NCBI RefSeq assembly: GCF_900215325.1
Contig: NZ_OCMS01000002.1
Span: 558,001 to 622,000 of the forward strand
Length of the DNA stretch: 64,000 nucleotides
Reading direction: 5' to 3'
From: Fibrobacter sp. UWB16
GTDB lineage: Bacteria > Fibrobacterota > Fibrobacteria > Fibrobacterales > Fibrobacteraceae
Every line of letters begins with the position of its first letter. The stretch's first letter is position 1. The notes beneath the pieces were generated by a model that was given only the letters and a program-made list of their open reading frames with translations, had not been told where the DNA came from and did no database searches. Shown here piece by piece: positions 51,922 through 60,569 of this stretch. Made by a program: the position numbers and the translations under genes.

Positions 51922-52050
51922 TGATTTTCCCTTCGATTATAGCAGAATAATAGACAAAAAATACCTCTGTGAAAAGAGTCATGTCTTTAAAATTGCCTTA
52001 AATGTGCGAAAAAGTACATCTGTTGGTTCCATCCCTTGCCGATATCTTTC

Positions 52051-52088
52051 TTCTTCCTACTTCTAACTTTCTACCGTCTACTGATTAA
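52051..52088. repeat. CTTCCTACTTCTAACTTTCTACCGTCTACTG repeat
   Basis: A short pyrimidine-rich repeat upstream of the small ORF at 52102. A near copy is found inside rsgA (52691-52723), and partial copies lie at 46332 and 63977. The family is distinct from the GTCATCCTGA palindromes. Confidence 0.6.
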
Positions 52089-52101
52089 CTATCTTTACAC
52101 T

Positions 52102-52389
52102 ATGCCTTTTTTTACGAAGAGTAATTTGGAAGATTTGAGAAAGGAAGCGGAACAGCTTTCTATTTGTGTCGAGCATTTTCTGTACGCCTCGGAACATATT
52201 CCCGAAAGTGACTGGAAAACGAAAGGTTTTTATGACAATTGCATCGAAAAGTGCAATGGCCGCCTGAAGGCGATTCATTTTTTGATGGAATCAATTCGCC
52301 GTGGACGCCCGGTGACTGAAGAGGAATTGGAAGAAGCGCGGGAGCTCGAAGACGAAAAACTTTCTAAATTGAAGAAAGATGCGAAATAA
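52102..52389 (+). CDS. Small hypothetical protein upstream of rsgA
   Basis: About 95 aa from ATG 52102 (MPFFTKSNLEDLRKEAEQL). The longer frame from 52036 is translated repeat DNA and is rejected. It is helical and charged and ends EARELEDEKLSKLKKDAK. Its stop overlaps the start of rsgA by 11 nt, so it is translated with the GTPase. No family is recognised. Confidence 0.6.
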   Translation: MPFFTKSNLEDLRKEAEQLSICVEHFLYASEHIPESDWKTKGFYDNCIEKCNGRLKAIHFLMESIRRGRPVTEEELEEARELEDEKLSKLKKDAK

Positions 52390-53587
52390 CGATTTTGATT
52401 CCGACGAAAATGAAGCTCCATTGAAGAGTGTTCGCACGTCCAGACGCGAACACAGAAGCCGCCGTATCGACGTGATGCGAGAATTGGAATCGGGAGTCGT
52501 TGATGAACGTCCGATCAAGGAGCGTTTCAGCCGCGAATTTAAAAAGGCGAAAATCAAGCGCATCAAGAATCCGGTCGAAAACATCGGTGAAGAAAATTGC
52601 GTGGAAGGGCTTGTGCTCGAAGTCCACCGCCGCACCTGCGAAGTGAGATTAAACGAGAAGGAGGTGCCCGCTCAAGGCGGGCATGACAACCTTCCTACTT
52701 CCGACTTCCTACCGTCTACTGTTACCGCCATGTACCGTGCGACCACGTCCAAGACGCTCGGGGAATTCCCTGCCGTGGGCGACCGCGTTTTGCTCGGACT
52801 CGTGAACGATGCTGATGACGAAGGCGATGGTGTCGGTTCGCAGAAGTATTGCGTTGTGCGAGTGCTCCCGCGAAAGAGCGAACTCAAGCGCCCGGGTCCG
52901 CGCGATAGCTTCTACAAGCAGCAGACGCTTGCCGCGAATATCGACCAGGTCGTGATTGTCGCGAGTGTGACGCTGCCGGAATTCAACTACGGGTTCATGG
53001 ACCGCTTTTTGCTTGCCGCAAACTTGAACGATTTGCCGTTTGTGCTGGTGCTTACCAAGATGGATTTGCTGCCGAATGGCGAAGCGGACCTATCGACGGA
53101 TATTCGCGACTTTATGAAAATCGTGGACAAGGTGATTCCCGTGAGCGTTAAAAGTGGGGATGGTCTCGAAGTCCTGCGCAATGAACTCGTCGGTAAATCT
53201 TCGGTCTTTAGTGGCATGAGCGGTGTCGGCAAGTCTACGCTCATCAATGAGCTTGTTCCGCACGCCGAACTGCGCACGGGAGATGTCCGCGAACGCGACG
53301 GCAAGGGTCGTCATACGACGACCTCTTCGAGCTTGTTCGATTTCCCGGGTGGCGGTTACGTGATTGACACGCCGGGTATCCGTAGCATTGGCCTTATGGA
53401 CATGGAACCCGAAACGCTCGCCAAAATTTTCCCGGGATTTTTTGAAAATGACTTGTTTACATGCAAGTTTAGCAACTGCAAGCATCTCAAGGAACCGGGC
53501 TGTGCCGTGCGTGCAGCCGTCGAATCGGGTAAAATCTCCGAAGCCCGTTATGCAAGCTATGTACGAATTTTGAATTCAGGAAAGTAA
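52379..53587 (+). CDS. rsgA: Ribosome small-subunit-dependent GTPase A (RsgA/YjeQ), with an in-frame repeat insert
   Basis: 402 aa. A basic N-terminal tail (~1-70) precedes the OB fold (~72-165), then a circularly permuted GTPase with the VLTKMDLL G4 motif before the G1 loop GMSGVGKST, and FPGGGYVIDTPG (G3). The zinc knuckle is CKFSNCKHLKEPGC. It helps 30S maturation. Residues ~94-117 (VPAQGGHDNLPTSDFLPSTV...) are encoded by intergenic repeat DNA (52672-52725), in frame within the OB fold. The frame stays open, so the protein is probably functional. Confidence 0.93.
   Translation: MRNNDFDSDENEAPLKSVRTSRREHRSRRIDVMRELESGVVDERPIKERFSREFKKAKIKRIKNPVENIGEENCVEGLVLEVHRRTCEVRLNEKEVPAQGGHDNLPTSDFLPSTVTAMYRATTSKTLGEFPAVGDRVLLGLVNDADDEGDGVGSQKYCVVRVLPRKSELKRPGPRDSFYKQQTLAANIDQVVIVASVTLPEFNYGFMDRFLLAANLNDLPFVLVLTKMDLLPNGEADLSTDIRDFMKIVDKVIPVSVKSGDGLEVLRNELVGKSSVFSGMSGVGKSTLINELVPHAELRTGDVRERDGKGRHTTTSSSLFDFPGGGYVIDTPGIRSIGLMDMEPETLAKIFPGFFENDLFTCKFSNCKHLKEPGCAVRAAVESGKISEARYASYVRILNSGK
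52672..52725. repeat. Intergenic repeats inside the rsgA coding region
   Basis: GGTGCCCGCTCAAGGCGGGCATGAC is the reverse complement of the palindrome at 10261. CTTCCTACTTCCGACTTCCTACCGTCTACTG follows, close to 52051-52081. Both are in frame in rsgA. Confidence 0.75.
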
Positions 53588-53591
53588 TTCA

Positions 53592-54002
53592 ATGTCTGAT
53601 TATGTTGTAAAAATTGCGCTCATCGCTTCGATTATTCTGATGGGCTATAATATTTCGGAATTTGTGGCTAGCTATAAGGTCGTTTCTGAAAAAGCAAGCC
53701 AGTTCTTGCAAATGGCGAAAGACTCTACGGCTACGGATTTTGAATTACGTCGGTCAAATTTTCTGTTGACTGCAGGCTTGTCTACAGTCTATTGCGTGCT
53801 GATTTTCTTTTCAGGTGTGGTCTCCTGGCTTGTTGTTTTGCTGGTCGCTAAATTGCTTCTTTCGGTTTTTATTTCAGATTGGTCCTTGGTTAACGTTTGC
53901 CACGAAAGAACGCTTTCGCGTAAGAACTATCTTGTGTCAAAATTCGATGCGCTTTTTAACGCCTTGATGGGCCTTGCTTTTGCCTTGATTTTGGTTTTGT
54001 AA
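53592..54002 (+). CDS. Small membrane protein
   Basis: 136 aa. Three or four membrane segments: VVKIALIASIILMGYNISEF, LTAGLSTVYCVLIFFSGVV, VLLVAKLLLSVFI, and a last one, LMGLAFALILVL. No family is recognised. It lies 4 nt after rsgA and 1 nt before the next gene, so it is part of the rsgA run. Confidence 0.65.
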   Translation: MSDYVVKIALIASIILMGYNISEFVASYKVVSEKASQFLQMAKDSTATDFELRRSNFLLTAGLSTVYCVLIFFSGVVSWLVVLLVAKLLLSVFISDWSLVNVCHERTLSRKNYLVSKFDALFNALMGLAFALILVL

Positions 54003-54003
54003 T

Positions 54004-54642
54004 ATGAAAAATTTATCGACTTTGTTTAAACTCTTCATGAGTATAGCGGTGCTTGCTCTTGTGGGGGCAACGTCTTCTTTTGCGCAGGGACTTCCGATGG
54101 GGGGCTCTTCTGCCACAAATCCGCTTGGAGCTTCGGCTCCCGCTAGTGCAGGTGCAGGGACGAATATGCGCTGGCCGTTGATTTTGGGAGGCTCTTTTGG
54201 AATTGGCTCTGGAACGGGCGTGGGCGATGGCCACGGTGTCGGTCTTTGCCAAATCAAGCCGATGATTGGTGCCTGGATGCCTGGGCTTGCCTTTATTCGC
54301 TTGGGTTACGGCTTTTCGGGCTATCAAGAAAAGGATGATGACGGCAAAAAAAATGAAGTTGAAACTTCGGACTTTAACGTAGACTTGGGTGTTCATTTAT
54401 TTAGCGAATTTTATGTAATGGGCTCGTATTCTAGATCGAGCGCGCTCAGTGAAAATGGTGACATTGCTTGGAATGAATGGAGCGCAGGCTTTGGTACGTT
54501 CTGGATTGTTTTCTCGAGAACGTTCCTGACGCTCGACATTGGTTACCATTGGGTACTTGAACATTACGACCCGATTGTCGATAAAGATGTCTCGGGTGGC
54601 CGCTGGCAGATGAATCTCGGATTCTCCGTGTTTGTCTATTAA
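54004..54642 (+). CDS. Outer-membrane beta-barrel-like protein
   Basis: 212 aa. The signal peptide ends near residue 28 (ATSSFAQG). A Gly/Ala/Ser-rich segment follows, then short alternating strands (WPLILGGSFGIGSGTGVG, LAFIRLGYGFSGY, FNVDLGVHLFSEFYVMGSYSRS). It ends in a strand with Phe-Val-Tyr (MNLGFSVFVY). The pattern suits an 8-strand outer-membrane barrel. It starts 1 nt after the previous stop. Function unknown. Confidence 0.65.
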   Translation: MKNLSTLFKLFMSIAVLALVGATSSFAQGLPMGGSSATNPLGASAPASAGAGTNMRWPLILGGSFGIGSGTGVGDGHGVGLCQIKPMIGAWMPGLAFIRLGYGFSGYQEKDDDGKKNEVETSDFNVDLGVHLFSEFYVMGSYSRSSALSENGDIAWNEWSAGFGTFWIVFSRTFLTLDIGYHWVLEHYDPIVDKDVSGGRWQMNLGFSVFVY

Positions 54643-54663
54643 TAAATACTGACGAGTTGTGTT

Positions 54664-55293
54664 ATGAAGAATGTTGCTGTTTTGGGTGGTGCTTTTGATC
54701 CGGTCCATAAAGATCACATGCGTGTGGCGCGAACTTGTTTGGACCGAGGTTTTTGTGATGAAGTCTGGTTTATGCCGAGTCCCGACCGTTGGGATAAGCA
54801 GCTGAACGCTTCGCCAGAAGACCGCTTTGCAATGCTCGAACTTGCATTCTCGGGCGATAAGCGCTTGTTCCTTTCGAACCTAGAAATCCAGCAGGGCGAT
54901 TATCGCGGCTCGTACGTGTTCTTGATGAGCCTCAAGGAAAAATTCCCGGATATCAATTTCCGCTTGCTCACAGGTGCCGATACTTACGAAGGTATCCCGC
55001 ATTGGCGCGACCCCCTGAATTTTTACGGTACGAACTACAACGGCCATTTGCTGCTTCGCGATATTGAACTGATTGTCTTTGCTCGCAATGGTTACCCACA
55101 ACCGGATATGGAACAACATAAGCGCAATGGTTACGCTCCGCTTTACTGGCTTGGGCCGGAACAGGGCTTTAACGGCGTTTATTCAAGTACCGCCATCCGC
55201 AGGTCGCTTTTGCTGAATCGGGGAGTGTGCCCGCAGGGGTTGGAACAGTCCGTTTACGATTACATCATCAAGCACGATTTGTACAGGGAATAA
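54664..55293 (+). CDS. Nicotinate-nucleotide adenylyltransferase-like protein (NadD family)
   Basis: 209 aa. A nucleotidyltransferase Rossmann start VLGGAFDPVHKDHMRVA is followed by a mid-region with WFMPSPDRWDKQ and the C-terminal ISSTxIR-like GVYSSTAIRRSLL. The second half of the HxGH motif reads HKDH, with Asp replacing Gly, which is unusual. NadD makes deamido-NAD from nicotinate mononucleotide and ATP. The variant motif makes a related nucleotidyltransferase activity possible. It is followed 1 nt later by the pseudouridine synthase gene. Confidence 0.75.
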   Translation: MKNVAVLGGAFDPVHKDHMRVARTCLDRGFCDEVWFMPSPDRWDKQLNASPEDRFAMLELAFSGDKRLFLSNLEIQQGDYRGSYVFLMSLKEKFPDINFRLLTGADTYEGIPHWRDPLNFYGTNYNGHLLLRDIELIVFARNGYPQPDMEQHKRNGYAPLYWLGPEQGFNGVYSSTAIRRSLLLNRGVCPQGLEQSVYDYIIKHDLYRE

Positions 55294-55294
55294 A

Positions 55295-56260
55295 ATGGGC
55301 AAGGCTCCGTCAGATATGTTCTTTGAAAGTGAAGTGCGCCCGGAATACGAAGGCCGCCTTTTGCTCGATTTCCTTTGCGACCGTTTCACGTACCACAGCC
55401 GTGAAGACTGGGTGGACCGTCTGACGCGCGGACTCGTGACGATTAATGGTGCAACAGCCAATGTTGAGACTGTAGCGCATCGCGGCGACAAGGTCGTTTA
55501 CCACGTCGAAAACTACAGCGAGCCCGAAGTCCCGACTGATTTTGAAACAGTCTTTGAAGATGATGAATTTATTCTAGTCGCAAAGCCGGCTGGCGTGCCT
55601 GTACACCATACGGGTCGCATTTTCTACAACACGTTTGCAGCGATCATCCGCCGTGAATTCGATTCCGAGACGGCAACGCCGATGCACCGCTTGGATCGCG
55701 ATACGGGTGGACTTATCTTGTTTGCAAGGTATGGCGAAACGGCCGCACGCTTCCAGAAAAATCTGGACCGCATTTTGCTCCGCAAGTTCTACCTCGCTGT
55801 CGTGCGTGGAAAGTTCCCGGAAGGCGAAGTGGAATGCCACATGCCTTTGCGTGAAGACCCGGAAGACCCGATTCGCTTGCGCATGCACCACCGCGAAGAT
55901 GGCAAGGAATGCTTTACGCGCTTTAAGCTCGTGCGCCATTTGGATTGCCCAGAAATTGCGCCGGAGCTTTCGCTTGTCGAGGCGGAGCTCATTACGGGAC
56001 GTAAGCACCAGATTCGCGCGCACCTCGCTGAGATGGGTTACCCGATTGTGGGGGACCGCCTGTATTACCGCGATGGTGAATTTTACCAGAAGCTCGCGCA
56101 GGGCGGTGAACTCACCGACGAAGATATCAAGGTGCTTGGCGCCCACAACCAGATGCTTTTTGCGTACAAGGTTGAACTCCAGCTCCCGTACTGGAAAGAA
56201 CCCCGCACCTTCGAAAGCCACGCGTACCCTGCTGACATGAAACGACTGCTGGAAAAATAA
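55295..56260 (+). CDS. RluA-family pseudouridine synthase
   Basis: 321 aa. An S4-like RNA-binding region (~15-70) precedes the catalytic domain. The RluA catalytic loop is HRLDRDTGGL with Asp134, followed by KFYLAVVRGKFP and the late motif ITGRKHQIRAHLAEMGYPIVGD. It isomerises uridine in rRNA or tRNA; which position cannot be told. It is the last gene of the rsgA-to-rlu run. Confidence 0.92.
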   Translation: MGKAPSDMFFESEVRPEYEGRLLLDFLCDRFTYHSREDWVDRLTRGLVTINGATANVETVAHRGDKVVYHVENYSEPEVPTDFETVFEDDEFILVAKPAGVPVHHTGRIFYNTFAAIIRREFDSETATPMHRLDRDTGGLILFARYGETAARFQKNLDRILLRKFYLAVVRGKFPEGEVECHMPLREDPEDPIRLRMHHREDGKECFTRFKLVRHLDCPEIAPELSLVEAELITGRKHQIRAHLAEMGYPIVGDRLYYRDGEFYQKLAQGGELTDEDIKVLGAHNQMLFAYKVELQLPYWKEPRTFESHAYPADMKRLLEK

Positions 56261-56267
56261 GACTCCC

Positions 56268-56405
56268 TACAGCGTCATCCTGCTGCCTTCCTATTACGTC
56301 ATCCTGCTGCCTTCCTATTACGTCATCCTGACGCCTTCCTATTACGTCATCCTGACCCTTTCTTTTAACGTCATCTTGAGCGAAGCGAAAGATCCAGTTA
56401 AGTCT
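56268..56405. repeat. Tandem GTCATCCTG-CTGCCTTCCTATTAC repeat
   Basis: The 27-nt unit CGTCATCCTGCTGCCTTCCTATTA occurs in two near-identical copies, followed by two or three variants (GACGCCTTCC, GACCCTTTC). It ends in the complete form GTCATCTTGAGCGAAGCGAAAGATCCAGT. The rest of the gap to 56522 is AT-rich with no gene. Confidence 0.75.
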
Positions 56406-56522
56406 AAAACATAATTGACTGGATTTTTCACCCCTATAAGGGGTTCAAAATGACGAGAAATCTCGATTTTACGTTATTTTTGTAGAAATTCTAAATTTTT
56501 TAGGCTAACTTCTTTGTATTTT

Positions 56523-57320
56523 ATGCACATGAAATTTTCATTCCTTCCTAAAGTATTGTTGTGTCTGGGGCTTTCTGGCGTTTTTGCCATGGCCCAAGAA
56601 ACGGTAGAAAGCGTTCGTCGCCAAATCAAGTCGGTCGAAGCCGAAACCGCTCGCGAAAAATCCATGCACGAAGCCGAAAAAAAGCGCCATGCTGAATTCG
56701 TTGAAGTCGGTCGCAAAAAGGTGCAGAACCTCTCGGCCCAGAACAAGTCCTTGAAAGCCGAAATTGATTCGCTCAATGTAGAACTCAAGAAAATTTCTGC
56801 TGCTCGCGCCAAAACGAATGGCTCGATTCGCTATTTCGAAAACCGCAAGACGAAGTACGCCGATTCTCTTGCAACGGTCATCGATTCTCTCGTGCCGTTC
56901 TTTGAATCGGATTTCCCGTACCGCACGGACGAAGCCGTCAAGAACATCCAGGAAATTGCAAGCATGTTGCACAAGGGCTTGATCGAAACGGACGACGCCT
57001 TGAACCGCACGATGGAAGTCTTTTACGACCGCATTCGCCTGGGTTACACCACCGAAGTTTGGAAGGGCTTTTTGCAGGTGGACGCTCGCAACGTGGCCGG
57101 AACGTATTTGCGCTACGGTGCAGTCGCTTCGATCTTTGTCAGCAATGACGGTAACGATGTTCTGTTCCTCACTCGTAACGGCCTCGGCTACTCCTGGAAG
57201 AACGTTTCTGAAGACCTCACGATGCGCACCATTCTCAAGGACGTGATGAAGGTCGCCGAAGGCAAGACCGCACCAAGACTTGTGACTATCCCAGTATCTT
57301 TCCCGAAGGAGGCTAACTAA
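56523..57320 (+). CDS. DUF3450 periplasmic protein of a TonB-type system
   Basis: About 265 aa. The signal peptide ends near GVFAMA. A long coiled coil (~25-115, ETVESVRRQIKSVEAETAREK onward) precedes a compact domain (SLVPFFESDFPYRTDEAVK, RLGYTTEVWKG, VSNDGNDVLFLTRNGLGYSW). This is the DUF3450 layout, which characteristically precedes exbB-like genes in TonB2-type clusters. It probably senses or couples energy in the periplasm. Stop and next start overlap (TAATG, 57318-57322). ATG 56529 is an alternative start. Confidence 0.85.
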   Translation: MHMKFSFLPKVLLCLGLSGVFAMAQETVESVRRQIKSVEAETAREKSMHEAEKKRHAEFVEVGRKKVQNLSAQNKSLKAEIDSLNVELKKISAARAKTNGSIRYFENRKTKYADSLATVIDSLVPFFESDFPYRTDEAVKNIQEIASMLHKGLIETDDALNRTMEVFYDRIRLGYTTEVWKGFLQVDARNVAGTYLRYGAVASIFVSNDGNDVLFLTRNGLGYSWKNVSEDLTMRTILKDVMKVAEGKTAPRLVTIPVSFPKEAN

Positions 57321-58879
57321 TGAAATTCGGAATTCGGAATTCGGAATTAGGAATTAGCCTCAACCGTCATCCTGAGCGAAGCGAAGGATCCAGTGCACGT
57401 TTCTTATTGCCTCTTGTTGTAGCAGCTTTCGCAATTTTTGCACCTGCTTCTCATGCTCAGCAGAACACGACTGTCGATGCCGTCAAGAAGCGCGCCGAAC
57501 TCAACAGCGCGAAGGCCGACCTCGAAGAAGCTCGCCGCAAGCGCGACATGGCTGTCGCCGCCCGCTGGAAGGACCGCGAAACGTTCAACAAGGAACGTGA
57601 ACTCTTCAATGAAAAGTATCAGCTCGGCAAGGAGCGCGTGGACGCTTTGATGTCCGAACGCACCCGCTTGCTCGAAGATGTGCGCGTGGCTCGCGAAGAC
57701 TTGGCACAGGTCAAGCTCCAGGCCGAAAAGGCCCGTGCCGAATACCTCTCGCTCGCTGCAGGTCCGGAACGCTTGGAAATGCTTGCCAAGTTCCAGGAAC
57801 AGGGTGTGCCGTTCAAGGTTGCCGATCGCGTCGAAGCGCAGAACAAGGTCAAGAAAGAGATGGGGCTCTACCGCGATGACCCGCTCCGCATTGCCCGCTC
57901 GATGCTCGACGTTGCCAAGAAAGAAATGAAGTTTACGCGTGAAGTCCGCACTGAAAAGGCGGACCTCATGTTCGGTAGCTCGGTTGCCGAAGGCGACCGC
58001 ATGCGCTTGGGCGGCCTCTTTGCCATGCAGATGGCGAAGGTCACCGATATCAACGGTTTCCATCCGTCGGCTTTGATGCTCCCGGTGGCAGGCGAAAAGA
58101 AGCGTGTCTATAGCTGGCAAGAAAATCTCTCTCCCGAAACGCGCAAGGATGTGGCAAAGGCTTTTGCTGGTGCAAATGATTCTGCATTCGTGATGGTGCC
58201 GGTTGATGTCCTCCTCAGTACCGAACTTTCGAGCGAACTTGCAAACCACCAGGAAACCACGTGGAAAGAAGACTTTGCTGAATTTTTCCACAACGGTGGC
58301 ATTCTGATGTACCCGATTGCAACGCTCTTTATCCTCGGCCTTGTCATCTTCCTCGTGCGCCTTGTTTGGCTCCTCATCCTTGGCTTTGGTGGCCGTGGTG
58401 CCCGCAATGCGGCTAAGGCTCTCGCTAATAGCGACCTCCGTCTTGCAACTGCTGAATCCCAGAGGGCTCATGGCGAAGTGGGCAAGGTGTTGCGCTCTGT
58501 GCTTGGCAAGAATTTCAAGGACCGCGCGAGTGCCGAAAAGTCTCTCGAAGTACTCTTCGCTGGCGAAGTGCCCAAGCTCGAAATGGGTCTCAGCTGGATA
58601 TCCGTGTTTGCCTCGACGGCGCCGCTCCTCGGTCTTTTGGGTACCGTTATGGGTATGATTGAACTTTTCAATGTCATCACCATGCACGGCACGAGCGACC
58701 CGAAGCTTTTGGCTGGCGGTATTTCCATCGCCCTCGTGACGACGGAAGCAGGCCTTATCGTGGCTATCCCGCTCCAACTCTTGCACACGCTCCTCGTGAA
58801 CATCTCGGATTCTGTCCGTACTCGTATGGAAAAGACGGGCCTTGCCGTCCTCAACGCTATCTGGATTAAGGAAAAGTAA
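57320..58879 (+). CDS. ExbB/MotA/TolQ-family proton channel with long periplasmic N-terminal region
   Basis: 519 aa. Residues 1-~28 are encoded by repeat DNA (FGIRNSELGISLNRHPERSEG), then a hydrophobic signal segment (LLPLVVAAFAIFAPASHA). A coiled-coil periplasmic part (~50-330) leads to the ExbB-like channel (~340-519) with FIL-rich segments and the LLGLLGTVMGMIELF motif. AAGGAGG (57306-57312) sets the start at 57320. It belongs to the TonB2 type that pairs with a second, short ExbB. Proton-motive-force transduction to the outer membrane is the family role. Confidence 0.88.
   Translation: MKFGIRNSELGISLNRHPERSEGSSARFLLPLVVAAFAIFAPASHAQQNTTVDAVKKRAELNSAKADLEEARRKRDMAVAARWKDRETFNKERELFNEKYQLGKERVDALMSERTRLLEDVRVAREDLAQVKLQAEKARAEYLSLAAGPERLEMLAKFQEQGVPFKVADRVEAQNKVKKEMGLYRDDPLRIARSMLDVAKKEMKFTREVRTEKADLMFGSSVAEGDRMRLGGLFAMQMAKVTDINGFHPSALMLPVAGEKKRVYSWQENLSPETRKDVAKAFAGANDSAFVMVPVDVLLSTELSSELANHQETTWKEDFAEFFHNGGILMYPIATLFILGLVIFLVRLVWLLILGFGGRGARNAAKALANSDLRLATAESQRAHGEVGKVLRSVLGKNFKDRASAEKSLEVLFAGEVPKLEMGLSWISVFASTAPLLGLLGTVMGMIELFNVITMHGTSDPKLLAGGISIALVTTEAGLIVAIPLQLLHTLLVNISDSVRTRMEKTGLAVLNAIWIKEK
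57323..57395. repeat. Repeat DNA forming the start of the exbB-like coding region
   Basis: AATTCGGAATTCGGAATT-AGGAATTAG (a GGAATT tandem), then CCGTCATCCTGAGCGAAGCGAAGGATCCAGTG, the most complete copy of the GTCATCCTGA repeat. Both are in frame and translated. Confidence 0.75.
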
Positions 58880-59511
58880 TGGACGAATATTCCGTCATCG
58901 AAGCGACCATGAGCATCCTGCTGCGCGGCGGCTGGGTGTTGCTCCCGCTATTCCTGATTGGGTGGCTGGGTTGGTTCTTGATGTTTGAACGATACGGCTA
59001 TTATTTTATGCTGAAAGGCACTTCGACTTCGAAGTTCTTCAAGGATTTGGACACGGTGGGCGAGGAGGCTGCTTTTGCAAAACTCCGCAAGCGCCGCTTT
59101 GGCTACTTCTTGGCTCTTGTCGAAAATGTGCGGAAGTACCGTAACGATGGTCCTGTGGCTGTGCGCAATGCGATGCTTGCGACGCGTCACGAACTGGACG
59201 TGAGCCTTTCCAAGTCGCTCAAGACGATTGTGACTTGTGCCTCGATTGCTCCGCTCCTTGGACTTTTGGGAACGGTCTCTGGCATGGTGCACACGTTCGA
59301 GACGATTAAGCAGTTTGGCTTTGGAAACCCGGTGCTATTGGCTGACGGCATTTCCGAAGCGCTCCTCACGACGCAGGCGGGCTTGCTTGTCGCGTTCCCG
59401 TTGATGCTCGTTTATAACTATCTCGAAAGACGAGTGGATTCTATTGGTGATTTTGCCTGGAGCGAAGCGCTCAAGTTCGAAGAACGCTGCTTTGCCAAGG
59501 AGGTTGAATGA
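58879..59511 (+). CDS. exbB: ExbB/TolQ-family proton channel
   Basis: 210 aa. Three membrane segments and the conserved PLLGLLGTVSGMVHTFETI motif plus GISEALLTTQAGLLVAFPLML. This is the normal short ExbB. Its ATG shares one base with the preceding stop (58877-58881 region), and its own stop overlaps exbD by 4 nt. With ExbD it forms the proton-driven motor for TonB. Confidence 0.9.
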   Translation: MDEYSVIEATMSILLRGGWVLLPLFLIGWLGWFLMFERYGYYFMLKGTSTSKFFKDLDTVGEEAAFAKLRKRRFGYFLALVENVRKYRNDGPVAVRNAMLATRHELDVSLSKSLKTIVTCASIAPLLGLLGTVSGMVHTFETIKQFGFGNPVLLADGISEALLTTQAGLLVAFPLMLVYNYLERRVDSIGDFAWSEALKFEERCFAKEVE

Positions 59512-59912
59512 GTTTTATCCGTAAACGTTCGAGAAGCGGTGGTGGCATTGATGTCTCTCCGATGCTCGATATGGTGTTCATCCTTTTGATCTTCTTCATC
59601 GTGACTTCGACGTTCACGCGCGAAACAGGCGTGGATGTGACGAAGCCGAAGGCGAGTACCGCAAAGGAACTTGCGAAGGAAAGCATTTTGATTGGTGTCA
59701 CCCGTCAGGGGACCATCCACATCAACGAGACGCAGGTGAACCTCTCGACTTTGCAGACCGTGCTCCGCCAGATGATGGCCGAAGCACCGGACCGCCCGGT
59801 GATTATCGTGAGCGACCGCGATGCCCCCAACGGTGTTGTTGTTGATATCCTCGATGAATGTAATTTGGCGAAGGTGAGAAAAGTCTCTATTTCCGCGAAT
59901 AAGGAGGAGTAG
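59508..59912 (+). CDS. exbD: ExbD/TolR-family protein
   Basis: 134 aa. An N-terminal basic stretch (RKRSRSGGGIDVSPMLD) precedes one membrane segment with the essential Asp (DMVFILLIFFIVTS), then a periplasmic domain (~45-134). It overlaps exbB by 4 nt (ATGA). Confidence 0.92.
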   Translation: MSFIRKRSRSGGGIDVSPMLDMVFILLIFFIVTSTFTRETGVDVTKPKASTAKELAKESILIGVTRQGTIHINETQVNLSTLQTVLRQMMAEAPDRPVIIVSDRDAPNGVVVDILDECNLAKVRKVSISANKEE

Positions 59913-59923
59913 CTCTCGCTCTC

Positions 59924-60565
59924 ATGCTTGACTTTTGTGCGAAATATTTCCGATTCCCGGTGGCGTTTGTGCTCTCGTTTGTCGTGGGCGCAGTGTTCTT
60001 CCTTGCAATCCCGGTCATCAACGTGTTGTTCTTCGATAAAGGCGTGAAGTCCGAAAAAGTTCTCGAAGAAGTGACCGAAGTTGAAGTCCTCGTGAGTGAG
60101 AAAAAGCCCGAAGTGAAGCAGAAGGTCATCCGTACGGTGGCGACTCCGAACACGTTCAAGGTTTCGGCGCACATGGGCGTATCCCGTAGCCAGAATTTCC
60201 AGATGGATTTGTCGCTTGCCCGTGGTGCCGCTGGCGATGGCGTTGCCGTGGATGCAGGTACGATGGAAAACGTAATTTACGAGGCTGGCGAAGTGGATGA
60301 ACAGGCGCAAGTGTTGCGTGAAATCCAGCCGAAGTTCCCGGACCGCGCCAAGAAAATGGGCGTTTCGGGTTACGTGAAAGTATTTATTGTGATTGATGTG
60401 AACGGCGATGTTTCGCAGGCTCAGGTGCTGACACAGGACCCGGCTGGCTATGGCTTTGATATCGAAGCGCTCAAGGCTATTCGCCAGTGGAAGTTCTCCC
60501 CGGCGCAGTTACGCGGCTTCCCAGTAGCACAGAAGGCTACAAAGGAGTTCCGTTTTGTTAAGTAA
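59924..60565 (+). CDS. tonB: TonB-like energy transducer
   Basis: 213 aa. A membrane anchor (~12-38) precedes a charged linker and a C-terminal TonB domain: PKFPDRAKKMGVSGYVKVFIVI and IEALKAIRQWKFSP. It transmits ExbB/ExbD energy to outer-membrane transporters. The TonB box partner is not in the window. The nearest good Shine-Dalgarno (AAGGAGG at 59901) is ~16 nt away, so translation may depend on coupling to exbD. Confidence 0.85.
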   Translation: MLDFCAKYFRFPVAFVLSFVVGAVFFLAIPVINVLFFDKGVKSEKVLEEVTEVEVLVSEKKPEVKQKVIRTVATPNTFKVSAHMGVSRSQNFQMDLSLARGAAGDGVAVDAGTMENVIYEAGEVDEQAQVLREIQPKFPDRAKKMGVSGYVKVFIVIDVNGDVSQAQVLTQDPAGYGFDIEALKAIRQWKFSPAQLRGFPVAQKATKEFRFVK

Positions 60566-60569
60566 TTTT

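Noticed and set aside
57404-58786. Minus-strand 460-aa ORF
   Set aside because: Shadow of the exbB-like gene; His-rich and unnatural composition.
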